Shown one piece after another: positions 26,922 to 35,433 of a stretch of DNA of 46,332 bases (the first letter of the stretch is position 1; each line of letters begins with the position of its first letter). The position numbers were made by a program, and so were the translations under genes. Source of the stretch: Frankiaceae bacterium (GTDB taxonomy: Bacteria; Actinomycetota; Actinomycetes; JADGOV01); NCBI GenBank assembly GCA_017882785.1, contig JADGOV010000011.1, positions 1-46,332 on the forward strand, in the 5' to 3' direction. The notes beneath the pieces were generated by a model. It ran no database searches. It worked only from the letters and a program-made list of their open reading frames with translations, and was not told the DNA's origin.

Positions 26922-26937
26922 CCTGCCGCTGCCGGGG

Positions 26938-28038
26938 TCACCCGGGCAACCAGACGTTGCGGAGACGGCCGATCTCGGCCATCCGCCGTTCCGCCAGGTG
27001 GTCGGCGGCGCGCGCCGGCGTAATCCCCTCCTGCGCCGCGACGGAGAAGATCAGTCGGGTGACGTCGAAGATGGCCGCCGCCTTAGCCCGCGCCCTGGGC
27101 TCCGAGTAGCCCTCGATCTCATCCGCAACCTGGATCAGGCCGCCCGAGTTCACCACGTAGTCCGGCGCGTAGAGGACGCCGCGGTCCTCCAGCAACTTCT
27201 CCACGCCGGGGTGGGCGAGTTGGTTGTTCGCCGCGCCGCAGACGACGGCGGCCTGCATCTCGGGAACGGTGTCGTCGTCGAGCGCCCCGCCCAACGCGCA
27301 CGGAGCGTAGACATCCATCGGCAGCCGAGGCAGTACGGACACCTCCGCCGCCTCGACCCGGTCGGACAGCTGCCGGACCCGGGCCACCGCCGCTGGGTCG
27401 ACGTCGCTGACCACGACCGAGGCGGAGTCGGCCAACAGGTGCTCGACGAGGTGCAGCCCCACCTTGCCGACGCCGGCGACGCCCACTCGCCGGCCGGCCA
27501 GCGACGGCGTGCCCCACGCTCGCTCGGCGGCTGCCCGCATGCCCTGGTAGACACCGAACGCGGTAAGGATCGAGGAGTCGCCGGCCCCGCCGTGGGAGGG
27601 GGACCGGCCGGTGACAAAGCTGCATTCGCGAGCGACGACGTCCATGTCCTCGACGTAGGTGCCCACGTCGCACGCTGTCCGGTAGCGACCGCCCAGCGAC
27701 TGGACGAACCGGCCGTACGCCCGCAGTAGGGGCTCGGTCTTGTCCACGGCTGGGTCGCCCAGGATGACCGCCTTTCCGCCGCCGAGGTCGAGGCCGGCGC
27801 ATGCCGCCTTGTAGGCCATGGCGCGGGAGAGGTTGAGGACGTCCTCGAGGGCGTCCGCCTCGCTGGCGTACGGGTAGAACCGGGTGCCCCCCAAGGCTGG
27901 CCCGAGCGCCGTTGAATAGATGGCGATGATGGCCCGCAGGCCGGATGGGGGATCGGCACAGAACACCACCTGCTCGTGGCCACTGCCGCGAAAGACACCG
28001 GCGCGTGGGGAACTGGCGTACTCGGCGTCTGGGTTCAC
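26938..28038 (-). CDS. vdh: Valine/leucine-type amino-acid dehydrogenase
   Basis: NAD-dependent oxidative deaminase of the Glu/Leu/Phe/Val family, turning a branched-chain amino acid into its 2-oxoacid plus ammonia. 366 residues. [12 protein letters not shown], the substrate/catalytic motif [19 protein letters not shown] with both lysines, [13 protein letters not shown], and the NAD-binding [17 protein letters not shown] are intact. GTG 28038 follows AGAGGAGAG (minus strand, 28046-28054) at 7 bases and matches the family N-terminus, so the 34 codons upstream are not coding. Streptomyces carries its valine dehydrogenase in the same place beside bldC. Substrate within the family is not decided by sequence alone. 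Confidence 0.9.
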   Translation of the reverse strand: MNPDAEYASSPRAGVFRGSGHEQVVFCADPPSGLRAIIAIYSTALGPALGGTRFYPYASEADALEDVLNLSRAMAYKAACAGLDLGGGKAVILGDPAVDKTEPLLRAYGRFVQSLGGRYRTACDVGTYVEDMDVVARECSFVTGRSPSHGGAGDSSILTAFGVYQGMRAAAERAWGTPSLAGRRVGVAGVGKVGLHLVEHLLADSASVVVSDVDPAAVARVRQLSDRVEAAEVSVLPRLPMDVYAPCALGGALDDDTVPEMQAAVVCGAANNQLAHPGVEKLLEDRGVLYAPDYVVNSGGLIQVADEIEGYSEPRARAKAAAIFDVTRLIFSVAAQEGITPARAADHLAERRMAEIGRLRNVWLPG

Positions 28039-28322
28039 GGCACGACTCTCCTCTAGAGGCCGGCGTGGGATCGGGGCACGTCCCCTGGTTAGCCTACTTT
28101 GTCCTCGGTGACCTGCGTTTATGTGATCGATCGAGCACACAGGGTAGGTGCCAGGCGGTCATATGTAGCGCTGGGCGACTAGTGTGGCGGCGCAGGGGGT
28201 AGTCCCTCATCCTGTGAAAGATAGCCCGGGCGGGCCATTCCGGGCAGAGCCGACACAAGCCACGATGTGGAACCGAGGGCAGGCGCCGCCGGCCCCTAAC
28301 TGCCCCCCTTGAGGGAGGAGCC

Positions 28323-28526
28323 ATGAGCGCTCGCACGTCCGAGGCCGAGCCGCTGCTCACGCCGGCAGAGGTTGCCACTATGTTTCGGGTCGACCCCAAG
28401 ACCGTCACCCGTTGGGCGAAGGCCGGCAAGCTCACGTCCATCCGGACTCTCGGCGGTCATCGCCGCTATCGCGAGACCGAGGTCAGAGCCCTGCTCGGGG
28501 GAATTCCGGCGCCGCGCCGGGAATAG
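28323..28526 (+). CDS. bldC: MerR-like developmental regulator BldC
   Basis: A 67-residue DNA-binding protein with a single MerR-type winged helix and no effector domain; in Streptomyces BldC binds direct repeats cooperatively and holds back sporulation genes. LLTPAEVATMFRVDPKTVTR, WAKAGKL and RTLGGHRRYRE match BldC nearly completely. A strong purine-rich Shine-Dalgarno (GAGGGAGGAG, 28311-28320) precedes the ATG. The 284-base gap upstream, shared with the divergent dehydrogenase, probably holds both promoters; I see no convincing -35/-10 pair. A strong hairpin follows. Confidence 0.96.
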   Translation: MSARTSEAEPLLTPAEVATMFRVDPKTVTRWAKAGKLTSIRTLGGHRRYRETEVRALLGGIPAPRRE

Positions 28527-28540
28527 CCCCCACCCACGCT

Positions 28541-28585
28541 CGACAACGCCGCCGCCGTTCCCCCCCAACTGCGGCGGCGTTGTCG
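28541..28585 (+). terminator. Strong hairpin terminator after bldC
   Basis: A perfect 15-bp inverted repeat, CGACAACGCCGCCGC (28541-28555) and its complement (28571-28585), around a 15-base loop containing a run of seven C. It starts 15 bases after the bldC stop and also lies beyond the 3' end of the minus-strand tRNA cluster. Confidence 0.85.
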
Positions 28586-28646
28586 GCTGTCGGTGCGCCA
28601 CGTCCCGAGCGATCTTCTGGTGGACGGGGACACGAGGTAAGCCAGG

Positions 28647-28720
28647 TGGGCAGGGGCGGGGTCGAACCGCCGACCTCTCGCTTTTCAGGCGAGCGCTCGT
28701 ACCGACTGAGCTACCTGCCC
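28647..28720 (-). tRNA. tRNA-Phe (GAA)
   Basis: 74 bases. The 7-bp acceptor stem GGGCAGG/CCTGCCC is perfect, the anticodon arm is CTCGC-CTGAAAA-GCGAG (anticodon GAA) and the T arm GGCGG-TTCGACC-CCGCC. CCA is not fully encoded (A then CCT). Last gene of the Glu-Asp-Phe cluster. Confidence 0.96.
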
Positions 28721-28731
28721 CCGGAAGGGAG

Positions 28732-28806
28732 CGGTCCCGACGGGATTTGAACCCGCGACCTCCGCCTTGACAGGGCGGCGTGCACTCCAGACTGCACTAC
28801 GGGACC
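28732..28806 (-). tRNA. tRNA-Asp (GTC)
   Basis: 75 bases. Acceptor GGTCCCG/CGGGACC is perfect; the anticodon arm CCGCC-CTGTCAA-GGCGG gives anticodon GTC; D arm GTGC...GCAC and T-loop GGTTCAAAT are standard. Eleven bases separate it from tRNA-Phe. Confidence 0.97.
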
Positions 28807-28834
28807 TCATGTGCCATGCCATACCGGTCGTGCG

Positions 28835-28907
28835 TACCCCCAACGGGATTCGAACCCGTGCTGCCGCCTTGAAAGGGCGGTGTCCTGGGCCGCTAGACGA
28901 TGAGGGC
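28835..28907 (-). tRNA. tRNA-Glu (TTC)
   Basis: 73 bases. The anticodon arm CCGCC-CTTTCAA-GGCGG gives TTC; T arm ACGGG-TTCGAAT-CCCGT. The acceptor GCCCTCA/TGGGGGT has G-T wobbles at the first and fifth pairs, the fifth being unusual. First gene of the cluster. Confidence 0.95.
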
Positions 28908-28992
28908 GTCATCGCGCTCGCCGTTGGAGACGTTCGCAGTCTAGGGCACGCCGAGCGCACGGCCAACGTAGTCCTTTCCGCTGTACTCCCGG

Positions 28993-29034
28993 TGCGACTC
29001 CCCTCGCGACTCCCCCTGCGACTCCCCCTGCGAC
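28993..29034. repeat. Tandem 12-bp repeat, about 3.5 copies
   Basis: GCGAC recurs at exact 12-base spacing (28994, 29006, 29018, 29030) with consensus unit GCGACTCCCCCT; the first spacers are slightly diverged. No gene overlaps it. The copies are adjacent without spacers, so this is not a CRISPR array. Confidence 0.85.
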
Positions 29035-29091
29035 GATCATGCTCGATCGGACGTCCGATCCGGAATCCCAGCACCCGTTGGAGCATGATCG
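29034..29091. promoter_or_regulatory. Nested inverted repeat around a 16-bp palindrome, operator candidate
   Basis: The outer arms CGATCATGCTC (29034-29044) and GAGCATGATCG (29081-29091) are perfect complements 36 bases apart. Directly inside the left arm is the perfect palindrome GATCGGACGTCCGATC (29045-29060). Dyads of this length are typical of dimeric repressor sites; the regulator is unknown. Confidence 0.5.
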
Positions 29092-29248
29092 GTCACTCCG
29101 CAAGGGCGTCGGTTCCATGATCGCGGTGTGGAAGAGTGGCGGAGCGTCGCAAGGACGTCGCCCTTTTTGCCCTCCGCGTCAGGTAATGTAAGGCTCGGTC
29201 GCAAGTTCCCTGAGTGTGTTGCACGCCCGCGGAACATGTCGTGGGCGG

Positions 29249-29278
29249 TTGCCTGCGGTGGCCCGGCTGCCGTAATGT
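29249..29278 (+). promoter_or_regulatory. Candidate promoter of the cold-shock gene
   Basis: TTGCCT (29249-29254), an 18-base spacer and TAATGT (29273-29278) fit a sigma-70 promoter. It lies only 38 bases before the ATG. TAATGT also occurs about 90 bases earlier without a good -35. Confidence 0.35.
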
Positions 29279-29316
29279 GCGGCGCCGATACCGTCTTTGC
29301 AGCAGGAGAGCAGCAC

Positions 29317-29523
29317 ATGCCCGAGGGCACCGTAAAATGGTTCAACGCTGAGAAGGGCTTCGGCTTCATCGCCGTCGATGGCGGCGGAGCTGATGTCTTC
29401 GTCCACTACTCGGCTATCGACGCCCAGGGCTACCGCAGCCTGGAAGAAAATCAGCGCGTCGAGTTTGAGATCACTCAGGGACAGAAGGGTCCCCAGGCAG
29501 AGCGCGTTCGCCCAGTCCGCTAG
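29317..29523 (+). CDS. cspA: CspA-family cold-shock protein
   Basis: A 68-residue single-domain RNA/ssDNA chaperone. [15 protein letters not shown] contains RNP1 (KGFGFI), and DVFVHYSAI is RNP2; [17 protein letters not shown] closes the five-stranded barrel. The open frame extends to 29128, but the ATG 29317 with AGGAG (29304-29308, 8 bases) is the start. It stands alone behind a long leader and is followed by a hairpin at 29576-29607. Confidence 0.97.
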   Translation: MPEGTVKWFNAEKGFGFIAVDGGGADVFVHYSAIDAQGYRSLEENQRVEFEITQGQKGPQAERVRPVR

Positions 29524-29575
29524 TTCCGCGGTCCCTGGTGGCGTCTGCTGCTGGGGCTTCCCATCACGATGCAGG

Positions 29576-29607
29576 AGCGTCCGGCGTGGTTTTCCGCGTC
29601 GGACGCT
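29576..29607 (+). terminator. Candidate terminator of cspA
   Basis: AGCGTCCG (29576-29583) pairs perfectly with CGGACGCT (29600-29607); an inner GCG/CGC can extend it. It begins 52 bases after the cspA stop and lies before the helicase-like gene. Confidence 0.6.
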
Positions 29608-29675
29608 TCGTGCTGTGCCAGAGCGGGCAGCCGGACGCAGCCTGATCCCACGGGGCCGGATAGCCTGCCTGAACT

Positions 29676-32600
29676 GTGACTGACCGAGCCACCCGCGTAC
29701 AGGCCGCCACGACGAGTTGGGTGTCCAGCCTGCTCGGCATCGGCGGCCGCGGCTCGCTGGTGCGAGCCGATGACCCCCGAGCGCCGACACTGGACCTGAC
29801 AGCGGCCGATCCCGGCGCGTTGGAGGCGTTGTTCGCCGGCCGGCCAGTTCGGCTGCGAAGCTTGGTCCGCGATTCCGCCGGGCATGCCGCCGCCCTGCGT
29901 CGGGTCCGGGCCGCCCGTGACGGGGCCCGCCAATTCGCGGAGGAACACGGCATCCCGGCCGGCCGGCTGGCCATCGGCGCGGCATCCTGGACGAACCCCT
30001 CAGGTGAGGCGCGTCACGGCGTACCGATCCTGCTGCGACAGTTGTGGATCACCGCCCGGACGGCGAGCGAGGACGATTTCGCCCTCGAACTTGGCGGTCC
30101 GGCGCTACTGAATCCCCTGTTGCTGGCCGAGCTGCGCTGTGCCTACAGCGCCTACGACCTCGCGCTCGAACCTGCGGACGCCACCGAAGCAGGCGGGCCG
30201 GGTGAGCCCACAGCGCTCTACGACCGGCTCCGCCGCGCCGCCGCGCCGGTGCCGGCGTTCACCGTCACCCACCGGCTGCTCCTCGGTACCTTCACCGACG
30301 CTGCCCCTCGGCTTGCCGATGACCTGCGGACCGCATCCGATCTGCTGCAGGCCCATGACGTGGTGGCTGGCCTGTCCGGAGATCCCGGCGCATTGGCCGC
30401 CGTGCGCGTCCCCCTGCAGCCGGACTGCTCAGCTCCGGATCGGCTGTCGCCGACGGAGGAGTTCTTGATCCTCGACGCGGATGCGATGCAGAGCGCGGTC
30501 ATCGGAGCGGTGGTTGCCGGGCGGCACGTCGCGGTCGAGGGTCCGCCCGGCACCGGCCGCAGCCAGACCGTTGCCAACCTGGTGACGTCGGCTGTGGCAG
30601 CCGGCGAGCGGGTGCTCGTCATCGCCGCCAAACGCGCCGCCGTCGACACCCTGCTGCGCCGCCTCGATACCGCCGGCCTGCCCGGCATCGCGGTTGATGC
30701 CGCCGAGGAAAACGCAGCCGAGCGGATCGCGGACGCCGTCGCCGGGGCGGCGTACGCACTCCCGCCTGAGCCGGAGCTGGACACCGTCGAGCTGGCGATG
30801 GTGGAGAGTCGCCAGCTGCTGGCGGCGCACAACACCGCCATGCATGCCGAGCGCGCACCTTGGGGGATGAGCGTGTACGCGGCCCAGGCGGCGCTGCTCG
30901 CCCTGCCCGCCCCGGCCGCGACCCGAGTCCGTTTCGGCGGCGACGTACTGGCGGCACTGCACTCCGACGCCCTGTCTGAGATGGAGTCCTGCGTGCGGGA
31001 ATGGGCGGCTCTCGGCGGCACGACGCTGACCGCCATGGACACGCCGTGGTTCGGCGCCCGAGCGGGTACGACGGCGGAGGCTGAGAAGGCCCAGCGCCTT
31101 GCCGCCACCTTGGCCTCGCAGACCTACCCGGCGGCCGCGGCGGCCCTGGAACGCACGCTGACGGAGGTCGGCCTGACGCCGGCTGCCGTCGTGACGGACT
31201 GGCGCCGGGCCCTCGATCTGCTGCGGGCCGTGCAGGACACCGAGCGCCTCCTCTCACCCGAGGTGTGGACCGCCCCACTGGCCGACCTCGTGGCGGCGAC
31301 CGCGGACGCCGGGTGGCGGCGGGAGCACGATGACCGGCTCGGCTGGCAGGACCGGATGGCCGCCCGCCGAGCCGCCCGCAAGCTCTGGCGGGGAGAGCGG
31401 ACAGCCGGCCTGGAGCTGCATGACGCGCTGGTCCGGGCTAGGGCCCACCGTGCCGAATGGGCTGGCCGCGCGATCGGCGACGGTGTGCCGCGGGGAGTAC
31501 GTGACCTTGGCGTGGTCGAGCGACGCTACGCCGAACTGCTCGACGGGCTGGCCGAGCTGGCGCTCTACCTGCCCGACCGCCAGCTGCCCGGCCTGGCCCC
31601 GGCGGTGCTGCACAAGACGCTGCGCCAGCTTGCCACAGATCCGGTGCTGCTGCGGCTACCGCGGCTGGGCGAGCTCTCCGCCCGCTGTTCGGCCCTCGGG
31701 CTGCGGCCCTTGCTTGTCGACCTGCACACCCGGCGGGTATCTGCGGACCTGGCCCCGGCTGCGCTGTCGCACGCCTGGCTGTCCTCCGTCCTTGCTGCGG
31801 TCGCGGCCAGTGACCCGGCCTACGGCAGCTGTGACGGCGTGGCCCTGCGGGCCGCGGTAAACGTGTTCGGCCGTGCCGACGTCGAGCACTTGGCGAGTAC
31901 CGGCAGGCGCCTGCAGCGCGTGCTGGGCGAACGGCTGGCCACCGCCGTCGCTCGGTCCCCGGACCAGGCCTCGGCGATCCGCGCCGGGGTGCCGCCACCC
32001 GGCCCGGCCGGGCTGCGCGCCCTGCTCGACCTCGCGCCCCAGGTCACGCTGACCGCGGCGCCGTGCTGGGTGCTCTCCCCCTGGGTGGTCCCCGACGTCC
32101 TGCCGGCCGTCCGCCTGTTCGACGTCGTGGTCGTGATGGACGCCCACCAGCTGCCCGTACCGGTCGCCGCACCGGCGCTGGCTCGGGGTGCCGTCACGAT
32201 TGCCGTCGGCGACCGGCGTCAACTGCCGGTGGTCGGCTTCGGCGTCGACCTGGCGAGCCCGTCCTCGGTGCGCAGCGACGTCGACGCGGCGGGGGATGAG
32301 GCCCCGCTTCGCCGCGAGGGCCGCGGCGAGGCCTCGCTGCTCGACGCGCTGGCGCCGATCCTGCCCGACGTTGCCTTGCGCACCTCGTACCGGCGGGCGG
32401 ACGAGAGACTGGTGGCATTCGCGGCCGCCACCGCGTATGCGGGGAGGCTGTCCACCACCCCGTCGGCGATGCGCACGGACCCGATCACCCACATTCTCGT
32501 GCCGCATCTGACCGGAGCGCCCGGCCAGCAGGAGAGCGTCACTGCCGAGGTGCAGAAGGTCGTCGGGCTGGTCCTGGACCACGCGGTGCGCCAACCGGAG

Positions 32601-33392
32601 GAGTCCTTCGGTGTGGTCACCCTCGGCGCCGTCCACGCCGAGCGGATCGCGGCCGCGCTGCGGGTGGCGCTGGTGGGCCGCCCGGAGTTGGGTGACGTGT
32701 TCCGGGCGGACGCGGCCGAGCGGTTCTTCGTCAAGCCGTGCGCCCACGTCCAGGGCGATGTCCGCGACATGATCGTGTTCGCTACCGGTCTCGGGAAGAC
32801 GCCGGACGGGCGCCTGCCGTACCGCTTCGGTCCCCTCGACGCGGCCGGTGGCGAGCGGCTGCTCACGACCGGGCTGACCCGGGCCCGGCGCCGGCTGACC
32901 GTCGTCACCTCCTTCGCCAGCGACGACATGGACCCGGGTCGGCTGCGCTCGGCGGGGCCGCGACTGCTGCGCGCCCTGCTGCGCTACGTGGAATCGTCGG
33001 AGTTGCGGCGCACCCCGTACGCCGAGCCGCCCACACCGGACGGCCTCGACCTCGACCTGCGTCACCGGCTGCGGGCGGCCGGGCTCCCGGTGAGCGCCGA
33101 GCTCGGTGTGGGGCCGCACCGGATCGCGGTCGCGCTCGCCCACCCCGCGGACCTCGCCCGGATGGTGCTCGCCGTGGAGACGGACGGCCCGCGAGCGGCC
33201 GCGCTACCCACCGTGCGAGACCGTGAGCGCCTGGCCCGCGACCAGTTGGTCGGTCTCGGCTGGTCGGTGCACAAGATCTTTGCCGCGGAGTGGTTCCGTG
33301 ATCCGGATGGCCAGATACGGGCCGTCCGCGCCGCCTACGACGCGGCGGTCGACGCCGGACGCTCGTCGCGGCAGCCGTCTTCGATCAGCTGA
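29676..33392 (+). CDS. DUF4011/SF1 helicase/Vsr-like nuclease protein with altered catalytic motifs
   Basis: A 1238-residue protein with the layout of the large DUF4011-helicase-Vsr family, some members of which are reported phage-defence proteins. The N-part (WVSSLLGIGGRGSLV, then LDLTAADPGALEALFAG) is DUF4011-like. The SF1 core follows: Walker A GPPGTGRS (289-296) with Arg295 in place of Lys; motif II MDAHQL (D822-A823) where DEASQ is usual; VGDRRQLPV; TSYRRADERLVAF; and the end motifs HVQGDVRDMIVFATG and GLTRARRRL. The C-terminal Vsr-like domain keeps AVETDG (E1168, D1170) and VGLGWSVHKIFAAEWFRDP, but RIAVALAHP has Ala1151 where RID is usual. Catalysis is therefore doubtful while the fold is kept. 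Start GTG 29676. It appears to be a single gene. Confidence 0.85.
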   Translation: MTDRATRVQAATTSWVSSLLGIGGRGSLVRADDPRAPTLDLTAADPGALEALFAGRPVRLRSLVRDSAGHAAALRRVRAARDGARQFAEEHGIPAGRLAIGAASWTNPSGEARHGVPILLRQLWITARTASEDDFALELGGPALLNPLLLAELRCAYSAYDLALEPADATEAGGPGEPTALYDRLRRAAAPVPAFTVTHRLLLGTFTDAAPRLADDLRTASDLLQAHDVVAGLSGDPGALAAVRVPLQPDCSAPDRLSPTEEFLILDADAMQSAVIGAVVAGRHVAVEGPPGTGRSQTVANLVTSAVAAGERVLVIAAKRAAVDTLLRRLDTAGLPGIAVDAAEENAAERIADAVAGAAYALPPEPELDTVELAMVESRQLLAAHNTAMHAERAPWGMSVYAAQAALLALPAPAATRVRFGGDVLAALHSDALSEMESCVREWAALGGTTLTAMDTPWFGARAGTTAEAEKAQRLAATLASQTYPAAAAALERTLTEVGLTPAAVVTDWRRALDLLRAVQDTERLLSPEVWTAPLADLVAATADAGWRREHDDRLGWQDRMAARRAARKLWRGERTAGLELHDALVRARAHRAEWAGRAIGDGVPRGVRDLGVVERRYAELLDGLAELALYLPDRQLPGLAPAVLHKTLRQLATDPVLLRLPRLGELSARCSALGLRPLLVDLHTRRVSADLAPAALSHAWLSSVLAAVAASDPAYGSCDGVALRAAVNVFGRADVEHLASTGRRLQRVLGERLATAVARSPDQASAIRAGVPPPGPAGLRALLDLAPQVTLTAAPCWVLSPWVVPDVLPAVRLFDVVVVMDAHQLPVPVAAPALARGAVTIAVGDRRQLPVVGFGVDLASPSSVRSDVDAAGDEAPLRREGRGEASLLDALAPILPDVALRTSYRRADERLVAFAAATAYAGRLSTTPSAMRTDPITHILVPHLTGAPGQQESVTAEVQKVVGLVLDHAVRQPEESFGVVTLGAVHAERIAAALRVALVGRPELGDVFRADAAERFFVKPCAHVQGDVRDMIVFATGLGKTPDGRLPYRFGPLDAAGGERLLTTGLTRARRRLTVVTSFASDDMDPGRLRSAGPRLLRALLRYVESSELRRTPYAEPPTPDGLDLDLRHRLRAAGLPVSAELGVGPHRIAVALAHPADLARMVLAVETDGPRAAALPTVRDRERLARDQLVGLGWSVHKIFAAEWFRDPDGQIRAVRAAYDAAVDAGRSSRQPSSIS

Positions 33393-33571
33393 GGCGCCAG
33401 ATTGCACGCCACCCCCGGCCGGCATCCGATATGCCACCCAGCGCAAGGTACTCAGGCCTCTACCGCACAAGCGGGCCGAAGCGTAGAAAAGAGGGGCCGG
33501 CGTGCGGAGATCGGGCGCTGTGCTCGTAACATCGCGGTTCCGCGGTGGGCACGCTGGGAGGAGAGCCAGGA

Positions 33572-34153
33572 ATGTTCCAGATCCGTATTCACGGCCGGGG
33601 GGGGCAAGGGGTCGTCACGGCGGCCGAGATGCTCTCGCTGGCCGCCTTCGCCGAGGGCCGGCATGCCCAAGCCTTTCCCAGCTTCGGTTCCGAGCGCATG
33701 GGCGCGCCGGTCGTTGCCTTCGCCCGCATCGCCGACAAGGAGATCCGGGTCCGGGAGCCGATTATGGCGCCGGACGGGCTGATCATCCAGGACCCGACGC
33801 TCCTGCACCAGGTCGACGTCTTCAGCGGACTGGTGCCGGACGGCTACATATTGATCAATTCTTCCCGCACTTTCGGTGAGCTCGGACTGAGCGATCTGTG
33901 TGAGCACTTCCGGGTGGAGCGGCTGCTCACAGTGCCGGCCACAGAGATCGCCCGGGAGTATGTGGGGCGGCCCATGGCCAACGCCGCTCTACTGGGCGGC
34001 TTCGCCGGTCTCAGCGGGGCGCTCTCGATCGACTCGGTGTCCGCTGCCATCCGGGAGAAGTTCGCCGGCAAGGTCGGTGACGGCAACGTCAACGCCGCCG
34101 AGGCGGCCTACCGCTACGTCCAGCAGCAGATGGAGGAGATGGCCCATGCTTAG
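33572..34153 (+). CDS. porG: 2-oxoacid:ferredoxin oxidoreductase, gamma subunit
   Basis: Gamma subunit of the pyruvate/2-oxoacid:ferredoxin oxidoreductase, which oxidatively decarboxylates an oxoacid to acyl-CoA and feeds low-potential electrons to ferredoxin; gamma contributes CoA-side contacts. 193 residues. The glycine-rich GRGGQGVVTAAEML start and AFPSFGSERMGAPV with GRPMANAALLGGF are family signatures. ATG 33572 follows GGAGGAG (33557-33563) at 8 bases, the strongest initiation site in this operon. The 3' end overlaps porA by 8 bases. Confidence 0.95.
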   Translation: MFQIRIHGRGGQGVVTAAEMLSLAAFAEGRHAQAFPSFGSERMGAPVVAFARIADKEIRVREPIMAPDGLIIQDPTLLHQVDVFSGLVPDGYILINSSRTFGELGLSDLCEHFRVERLLTVPATEIAREYVGRPMANAALLGGFAGLSGALSIDSVSAAIREKFAGKVGDGNVNAAEAAYRYVQQQMEEMAHA

Positions 34154-35399
34154 CCAGATTGAGGGCTCCAAGGCCGTCGCCGATGCGGTGGCGCAGTGTC
34201 GTCCCGAAGTGATCTGCGCCTACCCGATCTCCCCACAGACGCACATCGTCGAGGGGCTGAGCAAGCTGGTGAAGACCGGCGACCTCACCCCGTGCGAGTA
34301 CATCAACGTCGAGTCCGAGTTCGCTGCCATGAGCGTCGCGATCGGGTCCTCCGCCGCGGGCGCCCGCACCTACACGGCGACCGCCAGCCAGGGTCTGCTC
34401 TACATGGTGGAGGCCGTCTACAACGCCTCCGGCCTTGGCCTGCCGATTGTCATGACGGTGGCCAACAGGGCCATCGGGTCGCCGATCAACATCTGGAATG
34501 ACCACAGCGACACCATGTCCCAACGCGACTCGGGGTGGATCCAGCTCTACGCCGAGACCAACCAGGAGGCCGCGGACCTGCACATCCAGGCCTTCAAGCT
34601 GGCCGAGGAGCTGTCGCTGCCGGTCATGGTCTGCATGGACGGCTTCATCCTCACCCATGCCTACGAGCGCATCGACCAACCCACCCAGGAGCAGGTGGAC
34701 GCCTACCTGCCGCCCTTCACCCCGCGTCAGACCCTCGACCCGGACAACCCGGTGAGCATCGGCGCGATGGTCGGGCCGGAGGCGTTCAGCGAGGTCAGAT
34801 ACCTCGCCCACGCCAAGCAGATGCTGGCGTTGGAGCGGATCCCCGAGCTCGCCGTCGAGTTCAACGAGATCTTCGGCCGGGAGAGCGGTGGGCTCATCCA
34901 CACCTACCGCGCCGACGATGCCGAGACGATGATCGTCGCCCTCGGTTCGGTGCTGGGCACGATCAAGGACACGGTCGATGAGATGCGTGACGAGGGCCAC
35001 AAGATCGGCGTTCTCGGCATCACCTCGTTCCGGCCGTTCCCCCAGCAGCAGGTCCGCGAGGCCCTGGTGAACGCGCAGCGCGTGCTGGTCCTGGAGAAGG
35101 CGCTGGCCGTCGGCATCGGCGGCATCGTGTCGGCGAACGTGCGAACCTCACTGTCCGGCGTGCAGCTGCGCGGCTACACCGCGATCGCCGGCCTCGGCGG
35201 TCGAGCGATCACCCGGGAGTCACTGCGGTCCCTGTTCGAGAACGCCGAGGCCGACGCCCTCGAGCCGTTGACCTTCGTGGACATGGACTGGGAACTCGTG
35301 CAGCGCGAGCTGCAGCGCGACCAGTTGATCCGGCGCCCCGGCACCGCCTATGAGCACCAGGAACTGAACCCGGGTCTCGTCGCCGCCCAACTGCCCTGA
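34146..35399 (+). CDS. porA: 2-oxoacid:ferredoxin oxidoreductase, alpha subunit
   Basis: Alpha subunit, binding the pyrimidine side of thiamine pyrophosphate and the substrate. 417 residues. EGSKAVADAVAQCRPEVICA, YPISPQTHIVEGL, VESEFAAMSVAIGSSAAGAR, TATASQGLLYM and VANRAIGSPINIWNDHSD match pyruvate-type enzymes. The NDHSD loop favours pyruvate over branched-chain substrates by analogy, which is inference. The start ATG 34146 lies inside the end of porG, indicating coupling. Confidence 0.95.
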   Translation: MLSQIEGSKAVADAVAQCRPEVICAYPISPQTHIVEGLSKLVKTGDLTPCEYINVESEFAAMSVAIGSSAAGARTYTATASQGLLYMVEAVYNASGLGLPIVMTVANRAIGSPINIWNDHSDTMSQRDSGWIQLYAETNQEAADLHIQAFKLAEELSLPVMVCMDGFILTHAYERIDQPTQEQVDAYLPPFTPRQTLDPDNPVSIGAMVGPEAFSEVRYLAHAKQMLALERIPELAVEFNEIFGRESGGLIHTYRADDAETMIVALGSVLGTIKDTVDEMRDEGHKIGVLGITSFRPFPQQQVREALVNAQRVLVLEKALAVGIGGIVSANVRTSLSGVQLRGYTAIAGLGGRAITRESLRSLFENAEADALEPLTFVDMDWELVQRELQRDQLIRRPGTAYEHQELNPGLVAAQLP

Positions 35400-35433
35400 G
35401 TCCGTACAACCTGCTCTGAGGGAGCACACCAAT

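Larger units (their letters stand above)
28908..29316. other. 409-base intergenic region between tRNA-Glu and cspA
   Basis: No credible gene is present. It contains, in order, a 12-bp tandem repeat (28993-29034), a nested inverted repeat with a perfect 16-bp palindrome (29034-29091), and a long presumed 5' leader of the cold-shock gene with a promoter-like pair at 29249-29278. The minus-strand promoter of the tRNA cluster should lie just beyond 28907. Confidence 0.7.

Noticed and set aside
28993-29034. Possible CRISPR array
   Set aside because: The 12-bp units are directly adjacent with no unique spacers and no cas gene is present.
33393-33571. Promoter for the por operon (TTGCAC at 33402 with GATATG at 33428)
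   Set aside because: The spacer is 20 bases, too long for a convincing sigma-70 promoter, and no other pair is better.
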